A stretch of 64,000 nucleotides of DNA from Brevibacillus brevis (GCF_031583145.1 NZ_CP134050.1:3733501-3797500), one strand, 5' to 3'. Shown: positions 1-8,129, numbered from the stretch's first letter. A program made the numbers and translations. Notes: generated by a model not told the origin, from the letters alone.

Positions 1-22
1 TATGGACGCAAAAATGACTGGT

Positions 23-68
23 TGAAAAGAAAAAGAACCAACCCTTCACTTTGGAGTGGTTGGTTCTT
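23..68 (-). terminator. Rho-independent terminator
   Basis: An 11-bp perfect stem (33-43 with 58-68, arm AAGAACCAACC) is followed on the minus strand by a T-rich tract (positions 32 down to 23). It lies just after the stop codon of the 82-aa minus-strand gene. Confidence 0.8.
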
Positions 69-77
69 CTTATCCCG

Positions 78-326
78 CTACTGCTCGTCGTCCTCTTCGC
101 TTTCTTCTTCTTCGTCCTCGTCGTCACCGCTTACGTAAATGATCGAGACCCCCAGGCTCTCCAGGAGCTTCAGGACTTCCCTGTTCAGCTCCTCGTCCAT
201 GAGCAAGCCCAAGCTTTCCACGAGCTCCAGCTCTTCCAGTTCGCCTGCTTTTGCATCATCGATCAACTCTATCACGTCTGTCATTTTCTTTTTTTCCAAG
301 ACGGCCAGCAATTCTTCCGTGGTCAT
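78..326 (-). CDS. Small acidic protein resembling sigma-70 region 1.1
   Basis: This encodes an 82-aa, strongly acidic protein. The N-terminal two thirds is predicted helical and holds the pattern LLMDEELNREVLKLLESLGV followed by a short strand SIIYV, which resembles the fold of sigma factor region 1.1 (helices ending in a 'GI.V' strand). The last 15 residues are almost only Asp, Glu and Ser. In SigA that domain masks DNA binding by free sigma factor. A stand-alone copy could act as a decoy or DNA mimic, which is inference. The gene has its own terminator and its upstream region is divergent from the DUF309 gene. The family assignment rests on pattern memory only. Confidence 0.6.
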   Translation of the reverse strand: MTTEELLAVLEKKKMTDVIELIDDAKAGELEELELVESLGLLMDEELNREVLKLLESLGVSIIYVSGDDEDEEEESEEDDEQ

Positions 327-415
327 GAAATGTTCGCACCTCGTTTTCTACACGCTTTCCTTTATAATAGTATATATCCTGTCAATTGAAAACCAAGCAG
401 CGAGGTGTTTTGCCC

Positions 416-949
416 ATGTACCCGCAGCCATATCTGGACTATCTGGTTCAGTTTCATGTCGATCGAGACTATTTTGAATGCCACGAAATTTTGGAAGAGT
501 ACTGGAAGAGCTTCCCTGCCAACGAACGTAAAGCAGTATGGGTGGGCCTCATCCAGATTGCGGTCGCCTTGTACCATCAACGCCGCGGCAATCAGAACGG
601 CGCACTTAAAATGCTGGCGAGCGCCATCCGGATCGTCAAGCAGCATCCGGACGACATCCAGCGATTAGGGATGGACGACAATGCCTTGACGAGCTTGTTG
701 GAGGCCCGACTGAAAGAGGTAAAGGACGGAGAAGCCTACCGTAGCCTAGACCTGCCAATCAAAGATGAAGGTTTGCGCCGACAGTACGAGGATGCCTGCG
801 CAGCCCGAAAGGCCCCCGCCTCCCGCGAGAGCGACCTCAGCGATTCCTACTTGCTCAACAAGCATACCCTTCGCGACCGCAGCGAAGTGCATGCCGAGCG
901 CCAGCGCCAGCTCCAGCTCCGCGAACAAAGACGAAGCGGGAAGGCGTGA
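416..949 (+). CDS. DUF309 family protein
   Basis: A 177-aa protein whose first 80 residues show the DUF309 signature: an all-helical domain with the H-E-x-L-E-x-x-W motif (CHEILEEYWK) and a following helix GLIQIAVALYHQRRGN. The function of the family is unknown. The C-terminal half is charged and Arg/Gln-rich, probably disordered. I chose the ATG at 416 because it is preceded by AGGTG about nine bases upstream. An in-frame TTG at 386 has no such site. The gene converges on the KptA-like gene, with only six bases between the two stop codons. Confidence 0.75.
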   Translation: MYPQPYLDYLVQFHVDRDYFECHEILEEYWKSFPANERKAVWVGLIQIAVALYHQRRGNQNGALKMLASAIRIVKQHPDDIQRLGMDDNALTSLLEARLKEVKDGEAYRSLDLPIKDEGLRRQYEDACAARKAPASRESDLSDSYLLNKHTLRDRSEVHAERQRQLQLREQRRSGKA

Positions 950-955
950 GGAGCG

Positions 956-1519
956 TCACAGCGGCTCCAGACAATCAGCTGTAACCGCACTGCAAAAATA
1001 ATACGGGTCGGATGTGGAAGGGGAGGAAGCCAGCCGGAAAAAGGGGGTGCCTGCCGCATGGGCCTCCCTGGCTTTCACCAGGAGGATCTCCAGCGTACCT
1101 GCAGGCAGACCGATGGCCTCCACCCGATCCGCAAGCTGGACGTATTCGCTGGCAATCGGCAGCAGACCAGCTGCGAAGGCCTGCCGCACGAGCTTTTTGT
1201 GCGTCCCGTAGTATAAAAATTCCGGAGGCTCTGCTTCCGCCAGCCTGCCCTTGCTCACAACCGGCATGAACCCGTGCGTCGCGCGAATCAAATCCCCCTG
1301 ATCCCATTCAAACAGCCGGCCCGGATCGTTCTCCACGACCTCCCGCAAATCAGAGCGAGTCACGTAGGCGCATCCTTTCAATGTCCGTATATATGCGAGC
1401 AGCGGCTCTACAGGTGTGTAGCCGTATGTATCGTAATAGAGCTGGACGTACTCGCTGTTCTGTCTCAAAATGCTGAGCAGTCGCTTGCGCAGTCTTGTTG
1501 TTTCATGGCTTGCCTGCAT
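956..1519 (-). CDS. Degenerate KptA/Tpt1-like RNA 2'-phosphotransferase homologue
   Basis: A 187-aa protein that aligns along its length with KptA/Tpt1, the NAD+-dependent enzyme that removes a 2'-phosphate from RNA. Landmarks are LLSILRQ (family LSxxLRH), a winged-helix-like segment with TRSDLREVVENDPGRLFEW, DLIRATHGF (family IRAxQGH), PPEFLYYGT (family PPxxLYHGT) and SEYVQLA (family xxYVHLS). The invariant histidines are replaced: Gln20 for His in the LRH motif, Phe84 in QGH, Tyr104 in HGT and Gln128 in VHLS, while Arg19 and Arg79 remain. Phosphotransferase activity is therefore doubtful. The gene follows the CPBP protease gene by 21 bp, so the two are probably cotranscribed. Confidence 0.6.
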   Translation of the reverse strand: MQASHETTRLRKRLLSILRQNSEYVQLYYDTYGYTPVEPLLAYIRTLKGCAYVTRSDLREVVENDPGRLFEWDQGDLIRATHGFMPVVSKGRLAEAEPPEFLYYGTHKKLVRQAFAAGLLPIASEYVQLADRVEAIGLPAGTLEILLVKAREAHAAGTPFFRLASSPSTSDPYYFCSAVTADCLEPL

Positions 1520-1540
1520 ATCCTGCCTTCCCCCTATCCT

Positions 1541-2221
1541 TTAAAAGATCCACCAGATGACCGGAAGCACCAGTCCCAGATCGGCCAGCAAATGGCTGAA
1601 CCACGTAGAGTACACAGAGGGGTACCTCGCCTTCATCCACCCCCACACATTTCCCACGACAAACACGAGCAGCGTGATCAAGCATCCCCATTTGAACCCG
1701 AAGAGCACGCTCGATACGATAAGGTGGTACAGCGAATAAAAAAAGCTCGAAAGCAGCACTGCGTGCGATCGTACCAGCACCGACACGAACCGCTCCAGGA
1801 CAAAGCCGCGCCAGAACATCTCTTCCAGCAGCGAATTGACGATCACCAGGTACAGAGAAAACCACCAAATCCACCGCCTGCTGAGCTCCCATCTCTCCAG
1901 AGTCTGCCTGATTTGCTCGGGCCTCCCGTCGCTTTGCAGCAGCAGCCAGATACCCGCGATTGCGGCAGCCATCAGCAGGATGCCCAGCCCCAAGCCGAAG
2001 ACGGCCCCTCTCCACTCAAATTTTCCCCAGGCTACCTGCCAGCTTCTGCTCAGGTTCCCTTCCCACCAGGCGTGAATCAAGGGTACGCACAAACAGACGA
2101 GGAGATGGAAGCAGACGAATGTGACAAACAGGCTCTGCCGTTCCACCAGGCCGTAAAAAATGGACAGTGTGGCGGCAAAGCCGTATACGATCACCAAGAG
2201 CAGGGACCGTTTTTTGATCAT
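1541..2221 (-). CDS. CPBP family intramembrane metalloprotease
   Basis: A 226-aa polytopic membrane protein with about six to seven hydrophobic segments. It carries the CPBP (CAAX prenyl protease 2/Abi) motifs in order: EEMFWRGF (Glu-Glu-x3-Arg, catalytic), a helix with FFYSLYHL (metal-binding His), and FSHLLADL near the C-terminus. Members cleave substrates within the membrane and in Gram-positives are often linked to bacteriocin immunity or anti-sigma processing. The substrate here is unknown. It is the first gene of a likely two-gene unit with the KptA-like gene. Confidence 0.8.
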   Translation of the reverse strand: MIKKRSLLLVIVYGFAATLSIFYGLVERQSLFVTFVCFHLLVCLCVPLIHAWWEGNLSRSWQVAWGKFEWRGAVFGLGLGILLMAAAIAGIWLLLQSDGRPEQIRQTLERWELSRRWIWWFSLYLVIVNSLLEEMFWRGFVLERFVSVLVRSHAVLLSSFFYSLYHLIVSSVLFGFKWGCLITLLVFVVGNVWGWMKARYPSVYSTWFSHLLADLGLVLPVIWWIF

Positions 2222-2344
2222 GAGGACAAGCCTCCTTCTGATTCCTCAAGGAAAAACCCCGAGTCAGTCTGACCGTTACCTGCCGACCCGAATCAGTTTA
2301 GTTTTCCCCATCTACCCGCCTTGAATGCAAGCAGCTTTGCGAAA

Positions 2345-2373
2345 TATACAAATGATTCCGGAAATGCTATACT
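2345..2373 (+). promoter_or_regulatory. Probable sigma-A promoter of MFS gene
   Basis: TATACA (2345-2350) and TATACT (2368-2373) are separated by 17 bp, about 50 bp upstream of the MFS start. The -10 matches the consensus at 5 of 6 positions and the -35 at 4 of 6. Confidence 0.55.
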
Positions 2374-2423
2374 GTGGGTTATCTATCTGTTCATTCAAAA
2401 AAATTGGATAAGGAGTACTTCAC

Positions 2424-3623
2424 ATGCTATGGCGCAACCGAACCTTCCTCTTGCTGATGACCGGCGAAGTCATCGCGGGGGCGGGTATGTGGATCTCAAT
2501 CATTGCCAATCTCCAGTTCATGCAGAGCTTGATCCCTTCCGATACGGTCAAAGCTCTCGTCCTGATGAGCGGCCTCGTCGTAAGTATTTTGCTCTCCCCC
2601 AAAGCCGGCGTCATCATCGACATGTATGACAAGCAGAAGGTCATGATGCTCGCCAGCCTGATTCGCTGTCTGAGCCCCGTCTTTATGTTTCCGGCACTCG
2701 CAAGCAATTCCATCCCCTGGATGGTTGTCTCCCTCATCATCATGCAGTGCTCCGCCGCCTTCTATTTCCCGACCGTGCAGGCATCGCTGCCGGCTATTTT
2801 GACGAAGGACGAATTGCTGAAGGCGAACAGCATCTATTTGAATATCTCCACACTGTCGCGCATCGGCGGGACGGCCGTCGGCGGGGTGCTGGTCGTCTCG
2901 ATGGAGCTGTCCATGCTTTACGTCTGCTCTATCATCGCCTATGCCGTACTTGCTGTCGTCACGCTCTTTCTGCGTATTCCCCACGTGTCTACGCGCACAT
3001 TGAAGGAAAAAGTGGAGTTTCGCGAAGTGCTGACGATCGCCCGGCGGGACCCGGCGCTGTTGGTCGGCCTGATCAACAACGGCCTGATCACGCTGTTCCT
3101 TGGCGGCGTCAATCTGATGATTCTCAATTTCAGCGAAATCCAGCAGGAGCCGCAGCTCATGGGCTGGATCTACATGGCGGAAGGATTCAGCATATTGGTC
3201 GGCGGCCTGCTTGCGAAGCGGTGGATCGGCGGCCGCAATTTGGTTGCTTCCTCGACTCTCATGCTCGTCTTTTTCGGCATTTCGCAATACGGCATGTCCT
3301 TCGCCGCGCATAAATGGATGGTGCTCGCATCCTTTGCCGCCTTCGGATTCGTGGTAGCGTTTTTCTTCCCCGTCTCCGCCACGATCTTTCAAAAGCGGCT
3401 GCCGGAGCATCAGCAGGGCCGATTTTTTTCCTTCAAGAGCATGCTCGATCGCAGCTTTTTCCTGCTTGCCTTGGGCGTCACCGGTGTCTGCCTGGACCTC
3501 TTGGGCATTTCCGGATATTTGCTGCTCATCGGGACGATTACCGTGCTGTTTGGCTTTATCACGTACGGGTACAGCAAAAAACACAAGCTGGACGTGCGCG
3601 CTCATGACGAAGCGGCCGCGTAA
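2424..3623 (+). CDS. MFS transporter (MFS_3/macrolide-efflux type)
   Basis: A 399-aa membrane protein with about twelve hydrophobic helices. It begins directly with the first transmembrane segment (FLLLMTGEVIAGAGMWIS) and has the short loop motif DMYDKQKVMMLASLIR after helix 2, in the position of the MFS DRxxRR loop. This layout fits the MFS_3/MdfA-like group of proton-driven exporters for drugs or siderophores. The substrate cannot be read from sequence. The start is supported by AAGGAG ten bases upstream. The gene is monocistronic, with its own promoter. Confidence 0.75.
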   Translation: MLWRNRTFLLLMTGEVIAGAGMWISIIANLQFMQSLIPSDTVKALVLMSGLVVSILLSPKAGVIIDMYDKQKVMMLASLIRCLSPVFMFPALASNSIPWMVVSLIIMQCSAAFYFPTVQASLPAILTKDELLKANSIYLNISTLSRIGGTAVGGVLVVSMELSMLYVCSIIAYAVLAVVTLFLRIPHVSTRTLKEKVEFREVLTIARRDPALLVGLINNGLITLFLGGVNLMILNFSEIQQEPQLMGWIYMAEGFSILVGGLLAKRWIGGRNLVASSTLMLVFFGISQYGMSFAAHKWMVLASFAAFGFVVAFFFPVSATIFQKRLPEHQQGRFFSFKSMLDRSFFLLALGVTGVCLDLLGISGYLLLIGTITVLFGFITYGYSKKHKLDVRAHDEAAA

Positions 3624-3650
3624 AAAATGAGGGAATCACTGTCAGATCCT

Positions 3651-3679
3651 TTACCTTCATTCCGACAATCGTGTATGAT
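3651..3679 (+). promoter_or_regulatory. Probable sigma-A promoter of ccdC-like gene
   Basis: TTACCT (3651-3656) and TATGAT (3674-3679) have exact 17-bp spacing. The -10 lies about 38 bp upstream of the ATG at 3717. Confidence 0.5.
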
Positions 3680-3716
3680 AAGAGTATCAGCGTAAAACTA
3701 TTGGAGGGATTCTTCC

Positions 3717-4196
3717 ATGCAAATATTGTCTTCAACGGCACTGGGCATCCTCGTGCCGCTCATCATGGCGACGCTGGTAATCTTCGTACGGATGCGTCGG
3801 CAAAAAAGACCGGTGTCCGCCAAGAGCATTATTTTGCCGCCGTTTTTTATGGCGACGGGATTTTTGATGTTTTTCCTACCGGAGGCAGCTACACCTCCCA
3901 TGTACGACTTTACGGCCTTTCTCGTCGGATTGGTATTCTCTATTCCGCTGATCCTGACGTCACGCTTTGAAATTGTCGGGCAGGATGTGTACCTCAAACG
4001 GTCGAAGGCTTTTTTCGTCATCTTGCTTGGGCTTTTGATCATTCGCCTGATCATCAAATTGATAATCAACGATTCGTTCACGCCCCTGCAAACGGGCGGT
4101 CTGTTCTTCCTGCTCGCATTCGGCATGCTGGTGCCTTGGCGAATCGCGATGCTGTACATGTACCGTCAGTTGACCAAAAAAACGTTTGGGACATAA
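3717..4196 (+). CDS. CcdC family membrane protein
   Basis: A 159-aa protein with four to five hydrophobic helices and a basic first cytoplasmic loop (RMRRQKRPVSAKSIILPP). The motif 'SAKSIILPPFFMATGFLMFF' and the following PxMYDFxAFLVG helix are typical of the CcdC (DUF1453) family. The name comes from B. subtilis ccdC, near the cytochrome c maturation gene ccdA, but its biochemical role is not established. GGAGGG lies just upstream of the start. It has its own promoter and ends in a bidirectional terminator. Confidence 0.75.
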   Translation: MQILSSTALGILVPLIMATLVIFVRMRRQKRPVSAKSIILPPFFMATGFLMFFLPEAATPPMYDFTAFLVGLVFSIPLILTSRFEIVGQDVYLKRSKAFFVILLGLLIIRLIIKLIINDSFTPLQTGGLFFLLAFGMLVPWRIAMLYMYRQLTKKTFGT

Positions 4197-4210
4197 CGCT
4201 TGAATAAAGA

Positions 4211-4251
4211 AAGCGAGGGCCTCCGCCTGGTACGGAGCACCCTCGCTTTTT
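4211..4251. terminator. Bidirectional rho-independent terminator
   Basis: A 9-bp stem AAGCGAGGG (4211-4219 with 4240-4248) is followed by TTTTT on the plus strand. An A-rich stretch on the left serves the convergent minus-strand gene. Confidence 0.8.
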
Positions 4252-4276
4252 CATTTCCCTGATGGGGGGCTTGCGT

Positions 4277-5089
4277 TCATCGTCCCGTTCGTACATACCT
4301 TCCGCCGAACACGGTATCCATCCCGCTCCCATCCGTCCCGGCCAAGCGGACAAAAAACGGGCGTTCTCCTCTGCTCGCCAACGCTTCCTGTGTCCATCCC
4401 GCTCCAGTCGGCTGACAAAGAACGATGTCGCCCCCGGGCAGGGGAAACGTCAGGCAACGCGCTCCCAGCTGTTCGTCGGAAAAAATGTCGCTGCCCTCCC
4501 AGCCAAACCACCTGCTCCAGCGCTCGGCCGCCTCGTCCAGATCGGCTACCGCGTAGCCGATGGATTGAACGGTTTGCGCTCCATTCGGATGAGGAGCCAA
4601 TATGCCGCGATTGGCCAGGTCGCGCTCACGGCCCGCATCCTCTTCATGCCACTCGATAAGAAAAGGAGGAATCAGCCTGCTTGACGGATCCTCGAGAAAA
4701 AGCATGCGCCAGCGAATGACCGTGCCATCCTCCCGTGTCCGGCTCCCTGCCACGGGGCCCCTCACTTGCAGCCCTCGCTTGCGCAGCTCTTCGTCCCACT
4801 GGTCCATCTCGCGGGTGCGCAAAGCAATCTGGCCGAAGCCTTCTCCCGCGCTGCGCTCATTTACCAGCTGGCGAATCAGCGGATTGTCAGACTGCTCGGC
4901 CACATCCGCGCGCTCGACCGCCAAAAACTCCACATAGGAGAGCCCAAAGTAACTCAGGCTATTCCATGTGCCCCACTTCTCATGCCTGCCTCCCGCTACC
5001 GCGTGATACCCCAGTTCCCGAAACCTGTCTGCCGCTTCTCCCGGGGAGCGATGCAGAAAATGTACCATATGATCGAAAGTCAAGTGCAC
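4277..5089 (-). CDS. Glyoxalase-like (VOC) domain protein, long type
   Basis: A 270-aa protein matching the Glyoxalase_3 type of the vicinal-oxygen-chelate fold. An N-terminal module has FDHMVHFL, then GGRHEKWGTWNSLSYFGLSY and VEFLAVE, which is the family's GGxHxxxGTxN signature. A second module begins at QSIGYAVADLDEAAERWSRW. The function is unknown. Related proteins are annotated as glyoxalase or PhnB-like. I prefer the GTG at 5089, preceded by GAGGTGG seven bases away, over an upstream ATG at 5158 with no ribosome site. Confidence 0.7.
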   Translation of the reverse strand: MHLTFDHMVHFLHRSPGEAADRFRELGYHAVAGGRHEKWGTWNSLSYFGLSYVEFLAVERADVAEQSDNPLIRQLVNERSAGEGFGQIALRTREMDQWDEELRKRGLQVRGPVAGSRTREDGTVIRWRMLFLEDPSSRLIPPFLIEWHEEDAGRERDLANRGILAPHPNGAQTVQSIGYAVADLDEAAERWSRWFGWEGSDIFSDEQLGARCLTFPLPGGDIVLCQPTGAGWTQEALASRGERPFFVRLAGTDGSGMDTVFGGRYVRTGR

Positions 5090-5233
5090 GTTATTCCACC
5101 TCAATTCCTCGCCCGACGGACGGGCGCCGATTTTTGTCCATTGTACTTTCTCTCCCATGAAAAGGAAAGACGATCATGCGAATGTGAAACCATGTCCGGG
5201 TTAGTCCCGTCCTATATAGAGAAAGGGGGAGCC

Positions 5234-6388
5234 ATGAATCAAACGAGCCGAACCATCCGCAGAATGGAACAACGCAAAAAAGCGAGGCGCAGGTGGCTCC
5301 GGGTAGGGCGGCACACGCTTCTCTTTTGCCTGGTCGCCGCGCTCGGGGTCGGATTGTACGGAATGATCGATCTTCTTCATCGCGATGCCTCAAATCAATC
5401 CGAATTGCCATCATCGCCATCCGCATCCGACTCGACCGGATCTGCCCCTGAAGCGGCCATTTCCTTGAGCTTTGCGGGCGATGTCATGATGTCAGGCAAT
5501 GTCGAAAAGACGCTGCAGGAAAAGGGGTACGAGTACGCATTCGCGCATGTCCGACCTCTGTTTCTCGCGGATGACTACACGATTGTCAATTTGGAGACGC
5601 CCGTCACGGAACGGGGAACCCCTTCCGACAACAAGGAATTTGTGTACAAATCGCCTCCCGCCTCGCTCCCTGCCATGAAGGAAGCCGGTGTCGACGCCGT
5701 CAATCTGGCCAACAACCATTCCATGGATCAAGGGATGGATGGCTTGCTGGATACCCTGCATAACCTCGAAGCCGAACAACTGGAGTATGTCGGTGCCGGA
5801 AGGGATGACACGCGCGCATACGCACCCGTCTTTTTTGAAAAAAACGGCATCCGGGTCGCGCTGCTCGGTTTTAGCAGAGTCATACCGGAAGTAAGCTGGT
5901 ACGCCGGTAAAAACAAGCCGGGAGTGGCGGCGAGCTACGATCCGGCACGAGCCGCCGAAGCGATCCGCCAGGCGAAGACGGAAGCAGACCTCGTCGTGGT
6001 CATCGCCCACTGGGGAAAGGAACGCGTAGACGAACCGGTCGATCATCAGACTATGCTGGCCCACGCGTATATCGATGCAGGCGCAGACCTGGTCGTTGGC
6101 GGCCATCCTCACGTCCTCCAAGGCTTTGAGAAGTACAACGGGAAATGGATCGCATACAGCCTCGGAAACTTTATCTTTACACGCGCATCCGAACCGAAGA
6201 CGTGGGAGAGCATGGTGCTTCAAGCGAGCTGCACCAAAAGCGGAGACTGCACGCTGACGATGCTCCCCTACCACGCTGAACTGGGCCAGGCCGTACCGAT
6301 GAACGAATCGGACGGCGCTCTTTTGCGCAAGCGGATCGAGTCCATCTCCCGACAGGTGAGCATTCACCCGAATGGCCGTGTGGAGTGA
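5234..6388 (+). CDS. CapA family protein (poly-gamma-glutamate synthesis type), membrane-anchored
   Basis: A 384-aa protein with a basic N-terminus (residues 1-27), one hydrophobic anchor (about 30-48) and a Ser/Pro-rich linker, then a metallophosphoesterase-fold CapA domain. Visible motifs are FAGDVMMSGNV, IVNLETPVT, NLANNHSMDQG, VIAHWGKE, GGHPHVLQGFE and YSLGNFIF, the usual metal and substrate ligands of PGA_cap domains. CapA is part of the poly-gamma-glutamate machinery in Bacillus, but no capBC genes lie here. A general cell-surface hydrolase is therefore as likely. The ATG at 5234 has GAAAGGGGGAG upstream. The open frame continues further upstream but is antisense to the glyoxalase gene. 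Confidence 0.8.
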   Translation: MNQTSRTIRRMEQRKKARRRWLRVGRHTLLFCLVAALGVGLYGMIDLLHRDASNQSELPSSPSASDSTGSAPEAAISLSFAGDVMMSGNVEKTLQEKGYEYAFAHVRPLFLADDYTIVNLETPVTERGTPSDNKEFVYKSPPASLPAMKEAGVDAVNLANNHSMDQGMDGLLDTLHNLEAEQLEYVGAGRDDTRAYAPVFFEKNGIRVALLGFSRVIPEVSWYAGKNKPGVAASYDPARAAEAIRQAKTEADLVVVIAHWGKERVDEPVDHQTMLAHAYIDAGADLVVGGHPHVLQGFEKYNGKWIAYSLGNFIFTRASEPKTWESMVLQASCTKSGDCTLTMLPYHAELGQAVPMNESDGALLRKRIESISRQVSIHPNGRVE

Positions 6389-6451
6389 AACTTTGCTGTT
6401 GTTTGCTTCGTAACACATAGTATACGACGCAAACCGAAAGGATGGTTGGAC

Positions 6452-6583
6452 ATGACCGGAATCATCATCGCGCTCGCCTCAGTCGGGGTCTTTCTGTTGT
6501 CCGGTTACTTCCTGACGAAATGGGAAAAAGCCGTTTTTCCGAACAATCAACAAAACGGGGATGCCGGCGAGCCGAAAAAATAG
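6452..6583 (+). CDS. Small single-pass membrane protein (43 aa)
   Basis: A 43-codon ORF starting ATG at 6452 with AAAGGATGG upstream. It has a hydrophobic N-terminal helix (GIIIALASVGVFLLSGYF), a positive residue after it and a polar tail ending in EPKK. It lies 63 bp after the CapA gene and ends 3 bp before the convergent hom stop. I do not recognise a family. The good ribosome site and clear topology argue for a real small membrane protein, perhaps cotranscribed with the CapA gene. Confidence 0.5.
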   Translation: MTGIIIALASVGVFLLSGYFLTKWEKAVFPNNQQNGDAGEPKK

Positions 6584-6586
6584 CTC

Positions 6587-7849
6587 TTACGCGTCCCCCA
6601 GCAAGGGAAAACACCGTACCTGCAAGCCGAAATCTGACGTCAGCAGATCGGCATGCTCCTGTTCGAGGCCGCTGGTGATCAACCCCGCCCGCAAGACGCC
6701 TCCCAGGTCAAATTGCACCTTGAGCTTGTGGACACTCACGCCTGCTCGGCGCAGGAAGTGCAGCACCTGGTCCGGAGTGGCAGCCGGACCCGAACCCTCC
6801 AGGTAACAGAGCGAATGCCCCTCCACTTCCTCTTTGCTGCTCGTCGCAGCTTCCCGTTCCTTCCATGCCGGATGCGGGATGAACGGCTGCGTCAGCAAGT
6901 ACGCCAGATCTTCGACGACGGCGCTGGCGGTTGGCAGTTCGCCTGCCCCCCTTCCGGTAAACAGGAGATCTCCGACGATATTTCCCGAGAGCTGCACCGC
7001 ATTGAATGCGTCCTGGATTTGAGCCAAAGGATGGCTCGTCGGCAGTGCGGTCGGCTCTACGGATAGTCGGATACCGTCACCTCTGCGGTGCGCCTGGGCA
7101 ATCAGCTTGATTCGGTAGCCGAGCTCGCTGGCCATTCGGATCTGCCCGGCTGTCAAATCCGCGATGCCGCGCCGGTTCACCTCTTCCAAAGGCAATGATT
7201 CCCCGTATACCAGCTGCGCGAGAATGTACAGTTTGTACATCGCGTCAAAGCCTTCCACGTCCGAGCGCGGATCGGCCTCTGCGTATCCGAGCTCCTGCGC
7301 CTGCTTCAGGACGTCGTGATAAGACTGCTGCTCCGTCTCCATCTTCGTCAAAATGAAGTTGGTCGTTCCGTTGAGAATCCCCCGAACCCCTGTGATGTCA
7401 TTCGTCCGCAGAAACTGCCGCAGCACGCCGAGGATCGGGATGCCCCCGGCTACACTCGCCTCGTACGCGAGATGAACGTGATGCCGGTTGGCCAAATCAA
7501 CGAGCTCGGTCCCTTTTTTCGCCAGCAGCTCCTTATTCGCCGTGACCACATGACAGCCCTTTTCGATCAAAGCCCGTACGTACTCGTATGTAGGCTCGAC
7601 TCCGCCCATGACCTCCACGACAATATCCACGTCGCTTTGCAATACCTCATCGAAATCAGTGGTCAGTACGGAGCGGTCGAGCGATACGGCTCGCTGTTTT
7701 TCCGAGTCTCTTACCAGCGCCTTGACGATTTCGATTCGCTTGCCCAGGCGCGAGGTCAGCTTTTCCTGTTGCGAGCGGATTGTCTTGATCACGCCGCCTC
7801 CTACTGTTCCAAGCCCCAACAACCCTACTTTGACGACATCTGCACTCAT
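6587..7849 (-). CDS. hom: Homoserine dehydrogenase
   Basis: A 420-aa enzyme that reduces aspartate semialdehyde to homoserine, the branch step to threonine and methionine. The NAD(P)-binding Rossmann motif GLLGLGTVGGGV is at the N-terminus. The catalytic domain shows VTANKELLAKKG, GIPILGVLR, RGILNGTTNFIL and GYAEADPRSDVEGFDAMYK. The C-terminal region from about residue 335 is a regulatory ACT-like domain. The start at 7849 follows a GATGAGGTGAAAGAG ribosome site. Upstream in-frame codons run into a riboswitch terminator and are not coding. No thrC or thrB follows. Control by two S-box riboswitches ties this copy to methionine supply. Confidence 0.95.
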   Translation of the reverse strand: MSADVVKVGLLGLGTVGGGVIKTIRSQQEKLTSRLGKRIEIVKALVRDSEKQRAVSLDRSVLTTDFDEVLQSDVDIVVEVMGGVEPTYEYVRALIEKGCHVVTANKELLAKKGTELVDLANRHHVHLAYEASVAGGIPILGVLRQFLRTNDITGVRGILNGTTNFILTKMETEQQSYHDVLKQAQELGYAEADPRSDVEGFDAMYKLYILAQLVYGESLPLEEVNRRGIADLTAGQIRMASELGYRIKLIAQAHRRGDGIRLSVEPTALPTSHPLAQIQDAFNAVQLSGNIVGDLLFTGRGAGELPTASAVVEDLAYLLTQPFIPHPAWKEREAATSSKEEVEGHSLCYLEGSGPAATPDQVLHFLRRAGVSVHKLKVQFDLGGVLRAGLITSGLEQEHADLLTSDFGLQVRCFPLLGDA

Positions 7850-7881
7850 CTCTTTCACCTCATCGGCAATCTTGTTCAAAA

Positions 7882-7912
7882 CAAAAAGCCTTCTTCGGGG
7901 AAGAAGAAGGCT
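7882..7912 (-). terminator. Intrinsic terminator of gene-proximal SAM riboswitch
   Basis: A 10-bp stem (7887-7896 with 7903-7912, arm AGCCTTCTTC) is followed by TTTTTGTTTTG on the minus strand. It lies between the aptamer and the hom ribosome site, as expected for a premature terminator used when SAM is bound. Confidence 0.85.
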
Positions 7913-7933
7913 GGTCGGCATCGCTGCACCCTC

Positions 7934-8044
7934 TTCTTATCTCCCAGGACGCGCACATCCTGCAGGAATTGGCACCTTGTCGCAATGCTTCGCAACGGTT
8001 GCCGGGCTTCATCGGGCCAGTCCCTCCACCTCTCTCGATAAGAA
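7934..8044 (-). promoter_or_regulatory. SAM-I (S-box) riboswitch aptamer, gene-proximal copy
   Basis: Read on the minus strand, the closing P1 helix GATAAGAA/TTCTTATC is followed by the S-box core AGAGAGGTGGAGGGACTGGC, then CCGATGAAGCCCGGCAACC and AAGGTGCCAATTCC. All are invariant SAM-I segments. The aptamer binds S-adenosylmethionine, stabilising the adjacent terminator. It controls hom. Confidence 0.93.
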
Positions 8045-8074
8045 AACCGCAATTCAATTGTGTCAAACTCAAAA

Positions 8075-8104
8075 CAAAAAACCTTCCTCGACAAGAAGAA
8101 GGTT
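8075..8104 (-). terminator. Intrinsic terminator of distal SAM riboswitch
   Basis: A 10-bp stem (AACCTTCTTC pairing with GAGGAAGGTT, one G-T pair, 8080-8104) is followed by TTTTTTGTTTTG on the minus strand. It gives the upstream aptamer its own expression platform. Confidence 0.83.
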
Positions 8105-8129
8105 CGTATGACGTCTACGAGTAGCCCGC

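Noticed and set aside
1274..2272. A 332-codon plus-strand open frame.
   Set aside because: It is antisense to the KptA-like and CPBP genes, with Pro/Gln/His-rich composition and no recognisable domain.
4766..5233. N-terminal extension of the anchored CapA protein.
   Set aside because: It is antisense to the glyoxalase-like gene. The ribosome site and signal-anchor topology support the ATG at 5234.
7850..7921. A longer hom start using in-frame codons up to 7921.
   Set aside because: These codons lie in the riboswitch terminator, and the good ribosome site precedes 7849.
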